Position numbers and translations under genes: made by a program. Positions 16,307 to 24,408 of a stretch of DNA of 41,043 nt are shown in pieces. Under the pieces are notes generated by a model that saw only the letters and a program-made list of their open reading frames with translations, was not told the DNA's origin and searched no databases. The stretch's first letter is position 1. The number at the start of each line of letters is the position of its first letter. The DNA comes from Flavobacteriales bacterium (GTDB taxonomy: Bacteria > Bacteroidota > Bacteroidia > Flavobacteriales > Flavobacteriaceae), in the NCBI GenBank assembly GCA_024229195.1, contig JAAESS010000005.1, forward strand, positions 1-41,043, written 5' to 3'.

Positions 16307-16631
16307 TAGATTGTCTAAAGGTTTTATCTCCTCTCAAAATAACAAACTTTAACATTAGATTATGATAATTTGGAAAAAGAAGGAATTATTTTTGTAACCG
16401 AAGAAAGAATTAAATGGCGGTTGAGAAAAGTGATTTTCTTAGATAAGAAAAATACATCAAAAAGAAGCTAATGTTCTTGTTTGATTGATAACAAAGCGGT
16501 TAGAAAAGCGTTAGAAAATTTAAGAAGAATTTAGAAACGCAAGGAAGATATTTAAAATAAGGTTTGGTTAGTTGATTTTGGTTGATTTATTTCAACCAAA
16601 CTTCGCCCCGAGAGATCGGGGCGATTTTTTT
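16307..16631 (+). ncRNA. Candidate small regulatory RNA
   Basis: A transcript from the sigma-54-like promoter to the terminator would be about 325 nucleotides. The interval has stops in all plus frames and no ORF over about 11 codons with a credible start. Near the 3' end, GTTTGGTT (16562-16569) and TTTGGTTG (16577-16584) can each pair with the single segment CAACCAAAC (16593-16601), giving mutually exclusive stems just before the terminator. Three TTAGAAA copies occur at about 16500-16536. No known RNA family is recognised. It could instead be a long 5' leader of nothing, or a decayed gene. Confidence 0.35.
16604..16631 (+). terminator. Intrinsic (rho-independent) terminator
   Basis: CGCCCCGA-GAGA-TCGGGGCG forms a perfect 8-bp GC-rich stem with a 4-base loop, followed by A and seven Ts. 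The T-run lies only on the plus-strand side, so it terminates rightward transcription. The flanking aldehyde dehydrogenase is on the opposite strand, so the terminator must serve a transcript arising in the intergenic region. Confidence 0.88.
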
Positions 16632-16647
16632 GGATTAAATTCACTGT

Positions 16648-18201
16648 TTAAAGATCAAATTTTATGCCTTGCGCCAATGGTAAATCAGCAGTATAATTAA
16701 TCGTATTGGTTTGTCTTCTCATATAAACCTTCCAAGCATCTGAACCTGATTCACGGCCACCTCCGGTTTCTTTTTCTCCACCAAATGCACCACCTATCTC
16801 GGCTCCTGAAGTACCTATATTTACATTGGCTATTCCGCAGTCAGAACCTGATACTGATAAAAATAATTCAGCTTCTCGTAAATTATTAGTCATAATTGCC
16901 GAGCTAAGCCCCTGAACAACTCCATTTTGGATGTCAATTGCATTTTGAAGATCACCTGAATATTTCAGGAGGTATAGAATAGGGGCAAAAGTTTCATGCT
17001 GAACTATTTGAAAATTGTTTTGCGCTTCTGCAATGGCAGGCTTTACATAACATCCACTTTCAAATCCTTCACCATCAAGTTGACCACCGGGAAGTAAGAG
17101 TTTTCCGCCTTCTTCAATGACTCTTTCAAGTGCCTCTATGTACATCTTAACAGCCTCTTGGTCGATCAAAGGACCAACGTGGTTGTTTTCGTCTAAAGGA
17201 TTTCCAATACGTAATTGAGCATAAGCTTCTACTAAGGCATTTTTTACCTTATCATAGATACTATCATGGATGATCAACCTTCTCGTTGAAGTACATCTTT
17301 GTCCGGCAGTTCCAACTGCACCAAATACAGCTCCTATAATTGTCATTTTAATATCAGCATCCGGACTAACGATAATCGCATTATTACCTCCCAATTCTAA
17401 AAGTGACTTTCCTAATCGTGCAGCCACTTTTTGCGCAACAATTTTTCCCATTCTGATAGAGCCTGTTGCTGAAACCAAAGGAATTCTTTTGTCTGTTGTA
17501 AGCATTTCACCAACTCGATAATCACCATTAATCAAACAAGATATGCCTTCAGGAAGATTATTGGCCTTCATAACCGAAGCCGCAATATGCTGGCATGCGA
17601 TACCACAAAGTGGTGTTTTTTCACTTGGTTTCCAAACGCAAACATCACCACAAATCCATGCTAAAGCAGTATTCCATGCCCAAACAGCTACTGGAAAATT
17701 AAAGGCTGAAATGATTCCGACTATCCCTAAAGCGTGATATTGTTCATACATTCTATGACCTGGTCTTTCACTATGCATAGTTAGTCCGTGAAGTTGTCTT
17801 GATAATCCAACTGCAAAATCACAGATATCGATCATTTCCTGTACTTCTCCTAAACCTTCTTGTAAGCTTTTTCCCATTTCATAGGAAACAAGTTTACCAA
17901 GAGGTTCCTTGACCTCCCTTAGTTTTTCTCCAAATTGTCTTACAACCTCTCCTCTTTGAGGTGCAGGGATCGTTCTCCAATGCTTGAAAGCATCTGAGGC
18001 TGTGCTCATGACTCTTTCGTAATCCTCTGGAGAGGTAGTGCTTACTTTTGCAATTAATTTTCCGTCTACCGGAGAATATGAAGAGATTGAATCTCCATTG
18101 GCAAAAAATTCTGAACCTGTTGAACTTCCTTTATTGATATCCTCAATACCTAATTCTTTCAAAGCCTCTTTGATTCCAAAATCAGTAGCAACTATACCCA
18201 T
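16648..18201 (-). CDS. Aldehyde dehydrogenase, ALDH7 type (aminoadipate-semialdehyde dehydrogenase-like)
   Basis: This is a 517-residue NAD-dependent aldehyde dehydrogenase. The catalytic glutamate is in LLELGGNN (Glu269) and the nucleophile in GTAGQRCTSTRR (Cys303). SAFNFPVAVWAWN (165-177) and the C-terminal GGAFGGEKETGGGRESGSDAWK fit the antiquitin/ALDH7 branch, which oxidises alpha-aminoadipic semialdehyde (piperideine-6-carboxylate) in lysine degradation. No lysine aminotransferase or other lysine gene is in view, so the substrate is inferred from the family. It is a single gene: the intergenic terminator lies downstream on the other strand and the ECF cluster is upstream. A 6-7-6 inverted repeat sits 36 bases before the ATG. 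Confidence 0.92.
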   Translation of the reverse strand: MGIVATDFGIKEALKELGIEDINKGSSTGSEFFANGDSISSYSPVDGKLIAKVSTTSPEDYERVMSTASDAFKHWRTIPAPQRGEVVRQFGEKLREVKEPLGKLVSYEMGKSLQEGLGEVQEMIDICDFAVGLSRQLHGLTMHSERPGHRMYEQYHALGIVGIISAFNFPVAVWAWNTALAWICGDVCVWKPSEKTPLCGIACQHIAASVMKANNLPEGISCLINGDYRVGEMLTTDKRIPLVSATGSIRMGKIVAQKVAARLGKSLLELGGNNAIIVSPDADIKMTIIGAVFGAVGTAGQRCTSTRRLIIHDSIYDKVKNALVEAYAQLRIGNPLDENNHVGPLIDQEAVKMYIEALERVIEEGGKLLLPGGQLDGEGFESGCYVKPAIAEAQNNFQIVQHETFAPILYLLKYSGDLQNAIDIQNGVVQGLSSAIMTNNLREAELFLSVSGSDCGIANVNIGTSGAEIGGAFGGEKETGGGRESGSDAWKVYMRRQTNTINYTADLPLAQGIKFDL

Positions 18202-18236
18202 ATTGTATATTTTGTTTTAATGTTCGTCTTATTAGT

Positions 18237-18255
18237 ATGTGCCAGCATTGCACAT
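18237..18255. promoter_or_regulatory. Inverted repeat upstream of aldehyde dehydrogenase
   Basis: ATGTGC-CAGCATT-GCACAT has perfect 6-base arms around 7 bases, 36 bases before the ALDH ATG. It is a plausible operator or a small leader hairpin. No adjacent regulator gene helps decide. Confidence 0.3.
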
Positions 18256-18379
18256 TTGAATGTAAAATTAATAGGATTTAGCTTAAGAATTAAGGATTAT
18301 TAAAAAAACTTTAAAAATAATTAGATCAAAATATGATATTCTTAAAAGCCTAAGAGAAAATTAAAGGAGAGAAAGGGAA

Positions 18380-19630
18380 TTAAAACTTGTAGTTTAAGCC
18401 TGAATAAAGTCCAAAGTAGTAAGGTCTGAAATTTCCGGAATCACCAGAATAAGTGTTGAATTGATATTTAAACATTGGTGCAACGTTTAAGTACCAGCTT
18501 TTACTGATCTTATAATCAAGATCAACCCCAACATTTCCACTAAAATTGAAATCATTAAGGTTATTTGCATCACCTAGATCGGTAATATCACTGTCCGAAA
18601 TAATAGAAACTGAATTATTAGATAAAATAAGTGTACTAAATCCACCAACAAGATTAAGTCCAATTTTCTTATCATAGAGACTGTATTTCATTTCAATAGG
18701 TAATTCATAATATTCTATTGACTGATTCAGATCGCCGCTTATACCTGATTTATTCAATTCAGACCCTGAATTAGAAGATCCACCTCGAATAGGAGTTAAA
18801 ATAACACCAGACTTATCAGTATTCAAATTATTAAATGAATTCTTTGAAGAGGTTATCAATGCATTTACATTTTTCGTGTTGTATGCTAATTCAACCTTGT
18901 TCACACCAGATTGAATAAAAAACTTATTCGATACCTTATAATTGACCTTGACACCAAGAGATAGTGCATTGTCAGAAGTTTTGGTGTTATTGGCCAGAGA
19001 CCCATCGATGGGTGATCCATTCTGTAACGAATTATAAAAAACAGGGGCCACAGTAGGGCCTACAGACCATTTTTTATCAATTGTACTGGTCTTGATATTT
19101 TTTACCGGAATGCTTTCCATTCTGGCTGTAATTGATTCGGATTCATCTAATTGCTGAACAAAATCACTTTTATCCACAATGTATTTATTTTCAATTGTAG
19201 AATATATGGATGCTATGTCATTGGTTGTGATGATCACTTTGTTATTTGGTTTTTTAACAAAGATTGATTTTTCTGTTTCTCTCGCTTCTTGTGTTGCTTG
19301 ATCATTTTCAGCTAATTCCAATTCGGGCCTTAAGACGACCGGTGTTATTCGATTGTTTGGAGATTGATCGATCTCAGGCTTATTGGTTTCGCCAACCTGA
19401 GAATTTACTGGAATTACTTCATTGTTGTTAAAATAGAAAAGTCCGGCAGATAATATCACCGCTAGTATCATGGCAATACCACTCAGTTTTTTCCATAGGG
19501 CAATCGGGGGCGTTGAAACCTCGCCGTTAAGCTCACCTTCAATATTATTCCAGACTCTTTTGTTTGGATAAATTTCCAAATCCTTGAGATTTTCCTGAAA
19601 AACCCTATCTATGTTTTTTCTTTCTAACAT
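18380..19630 (-). CDS. Transmembrane anti-sigma-like protein fused to beta-barrel-like domain
   Basis: This is a 416-residue protein. The N-terminal region (1-45) is a short charged, helical domain (IDRVFQENLKDLEIYPNKRVWNNIE) typical of proteins encoded after ECF sigma factors in flavobacteria. One transmembrane segment follows (about 48-67, SGIAMILAVILSAGLFYF), then a low-complexity linker (70-190). The C-terminal half looks like an outer-membrane barrel (VGPTVAPVFYNSLQNG, LGVKVNYKVSNKFFIQSGV, ending FGLYSGLNYKF). There is no cleavable signal peptide, so how such a barrel-like domain reaches the envelope is unclear. It lies 16 bases after the sigma gene and probably regulates it. Anti-sigma activity is inference from context. 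Confidence 0.75.
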   Translation of the reverse strand: MLERKNIDRVFQENLKDLEIYPNKRVWNNIEGELNGEVSTPPIALWKKLSGIAMILAVILSAGLFYFNNNEVIPVNSQVGETNKPEIDQSPNNRITPVVLRPELELAENDQATQEARETEKSIFVKKPNNKVIITTNDIASIYSTIENKYIVDKSDFVQQLDESESITARMESIPVKNIKTSTIDKKWSVGPTVAPVFYNSLQNGSPIDGSLANNTKTSDNALSLGVKVNYKVSNKFFIQSGVNKVELAYNTKNVNALITSSKNSFNNLNTDKSGVILTPIRGGSSNSGSELNKSGISGDLNQSIEYYELPIEMKYSLYDKKIGLNLVGGFSTLILSNNSVSIISDSDITDLGDANNLNDFNFSGNVGVDLDYKISKSWYLNVAPMFKYQFNTYSGDSGNFRPYYFGLYSGLNYKF

Positions 19631-19646
19631 TTCACTAATCTGTGAA

Positions 19647-20189
19647 TTAAATCAATCCTGTATTTTGTTGTTGTTGACTTAATTCAACTTTTTCTTTTAA
19701 TATCAATCTTGCTCTTGACAAGTTTGATTTTGACGTTCCTTCTGCTATATGAAGCATTCGAGCGATATCCTTGTGCGAAAAACCATCTAGTACGTAGAGG
19801 TTGAACACCATTCTATATCGTTCAGGTAATTCCTGAATTATTTTCAGTAAAAAATCAAGAGAAATTTCACTTTCGTTAATTTCTACTTCAACTTCCTCCG
19901 GATAATTTTCTTCAATAAGATTTAACACATTCTTTTGACGGTATGTCTGAAGTGCGGTATTAATCACAATTCTTTTCATCCACCCTTCAAAAGAACCTTT
20001 AAATTGAAACTGTTCAATTTTTTTAAAAATTGTAATAAAAGCCTCTTGTAAATTGTCTTCTGCTTCTTGCTGAGTTTTTGAATACTTCAAGCATATGGCA
20101 AAAAGCTTACCAGCGAATAAGTGGTAAATCTCTGACTGGGAGATTAAATCTCCATTTTTACATTTTTGTATGAGTCCTTTCAATCTCAC
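19647..20189 (-). CDS. ECF-type RNA polymerase sigma factor
   Basis: This is a 180-residue sigma-70 family protein. Region 2 (about 20-90) contains ALCLKYSK-like and EAEDNLQEAFITIFKKIEQF segments. Region 4 (about 115-165) has LPERYRMVFNLYVLDGFSHKDIARML and the recognition helix AEGTSKSNLSRARLILK. The start codon is GTG at 20189, placed inside the 3' end of the upstream lipoprotein gene (32-base overlap), which implies translational coupling. The partner downstream is a membrane anti-sigma-like protein. The glutamine-rich tail is unremarkable. The target promoters are unknown. Confidence 0.93.
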   Translation of the reverse strand: MRLKGLIQKCKNGDLISQSEIYHLFAGKLFAICLKYSKTQQEAEDNLQEAFITIFKKIEQFQFKGSFEGWMKRIVINTALQTYRQKNVLNLIEENYPEEVEVEINESEISLDFLLKIIQELPERYRMVFNLYVLDGFSHKDIARMLHIAEGTSKSNLSRARLILKEKVELSQQQQNTGLI

Positions 20190-20616
20190 TGGCTTTCTGA
20201 TTACTTATATTTATTACCGGAACCTCAACTATCAAATAAATGGGTTCTCCATTATCGTCGTCTCCTTGCCAGAATCTAAAGATATAGGGACTTGCCTGCA
20301 GAGCATGTACTCGAAAGATAAGTTCCTGTTCTAAATCAATGGTTTCGCAATCATTACTATCAATGACCAGCGAAATCACTGCAACGTTTCTAGCATCTTC
20401 ATCATATTCATAAAGAATATCACTGTTAGTATAACAGTCTTCGGGCAAATTATATTTTACTGTAATATCATATAATTGACCGTATTCAAATACTTCTGGC
20501 ACCAAAGCTTCTTCAATGGGAAGCAATTCATAGTGATAGTCAATGCTGTCATCGTCTGAACATGATACCATCGTTAGAACCGCAAAAATTACGAAAAAAA
20601 TCTTTCTAAAGCCCAT
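20158..20616 (-). CDS. Lipoprotein of unknown function, first gene of ECF cluster
   Basis: This 152-residue protein has a lipoprotein signal (1-19, lipobox TMVSC, then acidic SDDDSIDYHY). The mature part has two further cysteines (near 62 and 90) that could form a disulfide: LPEDCYTNSDI and IDSNDCETIDLEQ. A tight beta-rich segment FRVHALQASPYIFRFWQGDDDNGEP precedes the end. I do not recognise the family beyond flavobacterial lipoproteins seen next to ECF sigma genes. Its last 32 bases overlap the sigma gene, so it may act as the envelope sensor of this system, which is inference. Confidence 0.8.
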   Translation of the reverse strand: MGFRKIFFVIFAVLTMVSCSDDDSIDYHYELLPIEEALVPEVFEYGQLYDITVKYNLPEDCYTNSDILYEYDEDARNVAVISLVIDSNDCETIDLEQELIFRVHALQASPYIFRFWQGDDDNGEPIYLIVEVPVINISNQKASEIERTHTKM

Positions 20617-20688
20617 ATTTTAGCAGAAAAAGCAGTTATAGTTATACCTTAAGATACTTATTTGTGAATTGGTTGCGTAAAAAAGAGG

Positions 20689-20696
20689 TACTTTTG
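20689..20696 (+). promoter_or_regulatory. -7 promoter element for LuxE-like gene
   Basis: TACTTTTG followed by C matches TAnnTTTG exactly, 23 bases before the ATG at 20720. A TTTG at 20661-20664 is slightly far (24 bases) for a -33 element. Confidence 0.45.
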
Positions 20697-20719
20697 CTGA
20701 AAAATTAGCCTTATTTTAC

Positions 20720-21688
20720 ATGGATATTTTCAATATTTCAGATGTTCGGAAGTTTGAAGCCGAGGCCTTGAAAATATATAGGCACCAAGCCAAGAATAAT
20801 AAAGTTTATAAGCAATTTCTGGATCTTATAAAGATTGACCCGCTTACCGTAAATAAAATAGAAAAAATTCCATTTCTTCCGGTTGAATTTTTCAAATCTC
20901 ATCAAATTTTAAGTAATAAAGATCAAGTAGCGAGAACCTTTTCCAGTAGTGGCACCTCCGGATCTGTTCAAAGCCAACATTTTGTAACAGATCTTAAAAT
21001 TTATGAAGAAAGTTTTAAGAGAGGATTTGAATATTTTTATGGCAACATAGAAGATTATACTGTCTTAGCTTTACTTCCTGGTTATTTGGAAAGAGAGGGT
21101 TCTTCTTTAATCTACATGGTAGATCAACTGATCAAAGACAGCAGATCAAAAGACAGCGGATTTTATCTTAATGAACTTGATCAGTTAAGCGAATTGCTCA
21201 CAACCCTCGATTCCGGAGGGAATAAAGTACTTCTTATAGGGGTGACTTATGCCTTGCTTGATCTTATCGAAGATCACACATTCAAGCTGAATAATACAAT
21301 CGTTATGGAAACGGGTGGGATGAAGGGTAAAAGAAAGGAACTTATTCGAAGTGAGTTACATAAAATTCTATCGGATGGTTTTGGTCTTGAGGATATTCAC
21401 TCTGAATATGGAATGACCGAATTACTCTCTCAGGCCTACTCTAAAGGGGGAGGTATTTTTCAAAGCCCTCCATGGATGAAGATCATGATCCGAGATACCG
21501 AAGACCCTTTTCATCATCTTTCTTATGGCAGAACAGGTGGGATCAATATCATAGATTTAGCAAATATTAATTCATGTTCTTTTATTGCCACACAAGACTT
21601 AGGACGTAAAATAAGTGAAGAAAAATTTGAGATCCTTGGAAGATTTGATCATTCAGATATCAGAGGCTGCAATCTTATGGTGGTTTAA
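20720..21688 (+). CDS. LuxE/PaaK-family acyl-protein synthetase-like enzyme
   Basis: This is a 322-residue member of the adenylate-forming LuxE group, which activates fatty acids to acyl-AMP and acylates a protein. The ATP-binding loop FSSSGTSGSVQSQH is at 74-87, and HSEYGMTELLSQ (about 235) is the second adenylation motif. A C-terminal GRTGGINIIDLANINSCSFIATQDLGR segment matches the domain's hinge region. No luxC, luxD or luciferase genes are nearby, so bioluminescence is not implied. Flavobacteria often keep such a gene alone. It is convergent with the PAP2 gene, with overlapping stop codons (TTAA). The acyl substrate and acceptor are unknown. Confidence 0.85.
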   Translation: MDIFNISDVRKFEAEALKIYRHQAKNNKVYKQFLDLIKIDPLTVNKIEKIPFLPVEFFKSHQILSNKDQVARTFSSSGTSGSVQSQHFVTDLKIYEESFKRGFEYFYGNIEDYTVLALLPGYLEREGSSLIYMVDQLIKDSRSKDSGFYLNELDQLSELLTTLDSGGNKVLLIGVTYALLDLIEDHTFKLNNTIVMETGGMKGKRKELIRSELHKILSDGFGLEDIHSEYGMTELLSQAYSKGGGIFQSPPWMKIMIRDTEDPFHHLSYGRTGGINIIDLANINSCSFIATQDLGRKISEEKFEILGRFDHSDIRGCNLMVV

Positions 21689-22257
21689 TATTTATTTTCT
21701 ATCCAATTCAGTAATTTTAAACTGAGCACATAAAAAAGATAACCGATCATTAAGCCCAGAATGGCTCCCATGGTTACATCTATAGGAAAGTGGACACCCA
21801 GATACATTCTGCTATATGAGAACAAAAGGGGCCATATAAAAAACAGGAGGGTGTATTTATAATATTTCTTCAGAGTGAGATGCATCAATAAAGTGACGGC
21901 CGTAGACGTAGTTGCATGACCCGACACAAAACTAAAGCTGGAATTATTTTTAAGGATTCTGATAACTTCGTTGATCGAAGGATCCCGATTGGGCCTGAGT
22001 CTCTCAAAATAATTTTTCAAGAATACTGTAAACTGGTCAGAAAATGTGACTAATAAAGCTGTAAGAAGAATTAAACCAAGACCTTTTTTCCAACCCAATG
22101 ATTTAAAGATCAAATAAAAAAACAACAAGTATAGTGGAATCCAGCTAAGCTGATTGGTAATAACGAGCCAGAAACCGTCCCAGTTTTCTGTTCCCATTCC
22201 GTTGATAAAGATCAATAGATCCTTATCATACTGAATAATTTTCTCTAAAAAGTCCAA
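21685..22257 (-). CDS. PAP2 family phosphatase
   Basis: This is a 190-residue integral-membrane phosphatase with about six hydrophobic segments. The three PAP2 motifs are intact: KNYFERLRP (Lys81, Arg88, Pro89), SFVSGHATTS (His114) and SRMYLGVHFPID (Arg150, His156, Asp160). The family dephosphorylates lipid phosphates such as undecaprenyl pyrophosphate or phosphatidic acid. The start codon is TTG at 22257, one base after the tatA stop; this start is needed for the MDFLEKIIQYDKDL N-terminus. It is very likely co-translated with tatA. Confidence 0.92.
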   Translation of the reverse strand: MDFLEKIIQYDKDLLIFINGMGTENWDGFWLVITNQLSWIPLYLLFFYLIFKSLGWKKGLGLILLTALLVTFSDQFTVFLKNYFERLRPNRDPSINEVIRILKNNSSFSFVSGHATTSTAVTLLMHLTLKKYYKYTLLFFIWPLLFSYSRMYLGVHFPIDVTMGAILGLMIGYLFYVLSLKLLNWIENKY

Positions 22258-22258
22258 C

Positions 22259-22543
22259 TTATAAGTTTCTTTTTATCGGTCCGGTGAGGTCATCGATATT
22301 ATCCGTCACCTTCTTTTTGATATTCGCAACATCCTTTTGAATATCTTTTGTGAATTCTGTATCGATTCCTTGTTTTTTAACCCCGTCAGTAATTTCCTTT
22401 TTAACCTCGTTTGTGGCGTTTTTTAATTGTTGCATACCTTTTCCCAGCCCTCGCGCCAATTCGGGTAATTTATCGGCACCGAACAGCATCACGACGATTA
22501 CAAGAATTATAAATATCTCTGCACCACTAATAAATAAAAACAT
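22259..22543 (-). CDS. tatA: Sec-independent translocase subunit TatA
   Basis: This is a 94-residue TatA/TatE protein. A single N-terminal membrane segment (about 4-20, ISGAEIFIILVIVVMLF) is followed by FGADKLPELARGLGKGMQQLK, the diagnostic hinge and amphipathic helix. A charged tail follows. TatA forms the pore of the twin-arginine pathway with TatC, which is not in this window. A -7 element (TATCTTTG, minus strand 22569-22562) lies 19 bases upstream, so tatA and the PAP2 gene form an independent two-gene operon. Confidence 0.94.
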   Translation of the reverse strand: MFLFISGAEIFIILVIVVMLFGADKLPELARGLGKGMQQLKNATNEVKKEITDGVKKQGIDTEFTKDIQKDVANIKKKVTDNIDDLTGPIKRNL

Positions 22544-22561
22544 ATTCTTTCAATTACCCTA

Positions 22562-22569
22562 CAAAGATA
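22562..22569 (-). promoter_or_regulatory. -7 promoter element for tatA
   Basis: The minus-strand sequence TATCTTTG is an exact TAnnTTTG match, 19 bases upstream of the tatA ATG. No clear -33 TTG is seen. Confidence 0.4.
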
Positions 22570-22619
22570 ATATAATTACTCATTTGTGGGCAGCTTAGTC
22601 TTAATGGCTTTTATTGTTT

Positions 22620-24356
22620 TTAATCTTTATACCTCCAACTTGTAAGATCGGCACCCGGAGGAGCAGAAACAGAAATACGTTTCATAATTTTTGGAACATA
22701 CATGGAATTATAGCGTAAACGGGAAATATGATTGGGATTTTCCTGATCTCCGTTCCAGCAATGCTCTGCCCTGTCACCGTAATCAACTTCTCCATCATAG
22801 TAAGGATCTGAGGTACTCTCTAAAAAAGATTCCATGGAATAAACAGCATTATTTAAATAGTAATTATCCATATCGCCGCAATAAATATGGATTTTTCCTT
22901 TCAATTTATCGCCCAATTTATCCCAATCTCTTTCGAGGATAAATCTCAGGTCATAATTTTCCTTCCAATACTCAGCGACTTCAGGATTGATATCACCGGT
23001 CCTTTTATCCCAAATTCTTTGTGGATACCCGTCTTCAGCCTGCGGAGAATAGGTAGCCTCCCAGATATCAAATTGCTGACCGGATCTTGATTTGTCACCC
23101 AAAACAAGCTCGAGATAATTATCTTGTTTGACAGTTGATGTGATCTGTCCAAGATAATCCCGGCGAGACGGAACTTCTAGTGTTTTAAAATCACTCTCGT
23201 AGTAATAGGCATTTTTATCTTCATAAATATTGGTCAGGCAATAGCTGCTAAAGTCTATCGGATCCGGGCATGCGGCAAAACATCCATTATATTCTTCGGG
23301 ATATTTAACTTGGACAGCAAGTGCTTCCCATCCTCCGGTAGACCCTCCATATAGAAATCTTGACCAACCTTCACCTAGACCTTGGAACTCTTTTTCGATA
23401 TAGGGAATAAGTTCATGGGTAATGGCATCACCATATGGCCCCTGACTTGCTGAATTAACAGCATAAGAATCGTCATAATAAGGAGTAGGATGTTGGATCT
23501 CAATAATCAGAAATCTCGGAAAATCCGGGTCATTCCATCGTTTGTAGAAATTATATGCTTCTTCTTGCTGCATGATATTATACCCCTCAACATTGAACCT
23601 GTCTGAGTAAACCGATTCTAAATTTTTATCAGGTGGCGTTGTTCGAAATCCGCCAAAGTCAGAAGGAAAATGGCCATGAAAGATCATGAGTGGATATCTT
23701 GCTTCAGGATGTTTATCAAAATTTTTAGGTAATAGGATATGCGCGCCAAGATAGATATCTCGTCCCCAAAAAGCTGATAATTTTTCTGATTTTAGTTTGA
23801 TATGTTTGATCCATTTGGTATCCTCCGGCTCCTCAATTTCAGGAATAACCTGGTCCAAAGACAGCTCAAAATTGTCTAATCCATTTTTACCAATAATTAT
23901 CTTGAATGGCTTACTGTAAAGATTGCCCGGAGAACGATTCCATTGCTGACCTTCTCCATTATCCATAGGTAGTTTAACTGTATGGCCAGAGGAGAGTTCA
24001 AAAGTTTCGTAGACATGTAATAGTGCCTGAACATAATAATCACCTTCTTTGAGCCCGCTGAGTTGTTCTACAGGGAAACCCAGAGCCTGATTGTCAAATC
24101 GAATTTTTTGTCCAGGAACATGATTCTCAACATTCGTCCCAAAGATCACCTGTGTATTTAAACCGCCATTGATCTGAAATCTGGGTTCTGTATCGTTATT
24201 CTTTGCAAAAATCAATAAAAGTCTTCCGTCAATACTTTTTTGCTCCTTGTTTTCAGGAACAAAAAGACTGATCTCCAAATTATTATGATTTGCATTTTGC
24301 TGACAAGATGAGATCAATAAAATAATAATTGCGGCTAGTGGTAAGTATAATTTCAT
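22620..24356 (-). CDS. Esterase-like alpha/beta hydrolase lipoprotein
   Basis: This is a 578-residue predicted lipoprotein (lipobox ISSC, Cys18). Residues of about 28-170 form a beta-rich accessory domain. The hydrolase domain covers about 185-578. The nucleophile elbow is YGGSTGGW with Ser339, and likely acid and base residues lie in CGDMDNYYL and AEHCWNGD near the C-terminus. The arrangement (YPLMIFHGHFP, then a long insertion) resembles putative-esterase (feruloyl-esterase/enterochelin-esterase) proteins. The substrate is unknown. It follows mutS by 52 bases on the same strand, but a functional link is not expected. It is probably exposed at the cell surface or in the periplasm. Confidence 0.83.
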   Translation of the reverse strand: MKLYLPLAAIIILLISSCQQNANHNNLEISLFVPENKEQKSIDGRLLLIFAKNNDTEPRFQINGGLNTQVIFGTNVENHVPGQKIRFDNQALGFPVEQLSGLKEGDYYVQALLHVYETFELSSGHTVKLPMDNGEGQQWNRSPGNLYSKPFKIIIGKNGLDNFELSLDQVIPEIEEPEDTKWIKHIKLKSEKLSAFWGRDIYLGAHILLPKNFDKHPEARYPLMIFHGHFPSDFGGFRTTPPDKNLESVYSDRFNVEGYNIMQQEEAYNFYKRWNDPDFPRFLIIEIQHPTPYYDDSYAVNSASQGPYGDAITHELIPYIEKEFQGLGEGWSRFLYGGSTGGWEALAVQVKYPEEYNGCFAACPDPIDFSSYCLTNIYEDKNAYYYESDFKTLEVPSRRDYLGQITSTVKQDNYLELVLGDKSRSGQQFDIWEATYSPQAEDGYPQRIWDKRTGDINPEVAEYWKENYDLRFILERDWDKLGDKLKGKIHIYCGDMDNYYLNNAVYSMESFLESTSDPYYDGEVDYGDRAEHCWNGDQENPNHISRLRYNSMYVPKIMKRISVSAPPGADLTSWRYKD

Positions 24357-24408
24357 GTTGATAATTTTGACATGAAGTTAAGCATAAAAAATTTTCGGAA
24401 TGAACTGC

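Larger units (their letters stand above)
15949..16647. other. Long intergenic region (about 700 bp) without convincing protein gene
   Basis: The right half holds a sigma-54-like promoter, a candidate noncoding RNA and a strong terminator, listed separately. The left half (15950-16280) contains only one small plus-strand ORF, 16075-16224 (49 codons, MGKIHDLKVF...). It has no recognisable motif, no clear promoter and no ribosome binding site, so I do not call it a gene. Two very short ORFs in the right half (11 and 10 codons from 16362 and 16414) are not convincing either. Confidence 0.6.

Noticed and set aside
20720-21688. LuxE-like gene as evidence of bioluminescence
   Set aside because: No luxA, luxB, luxC or luxD homologue is present, and lone LuxE-like genes occur in non-luminous flavobacteria.
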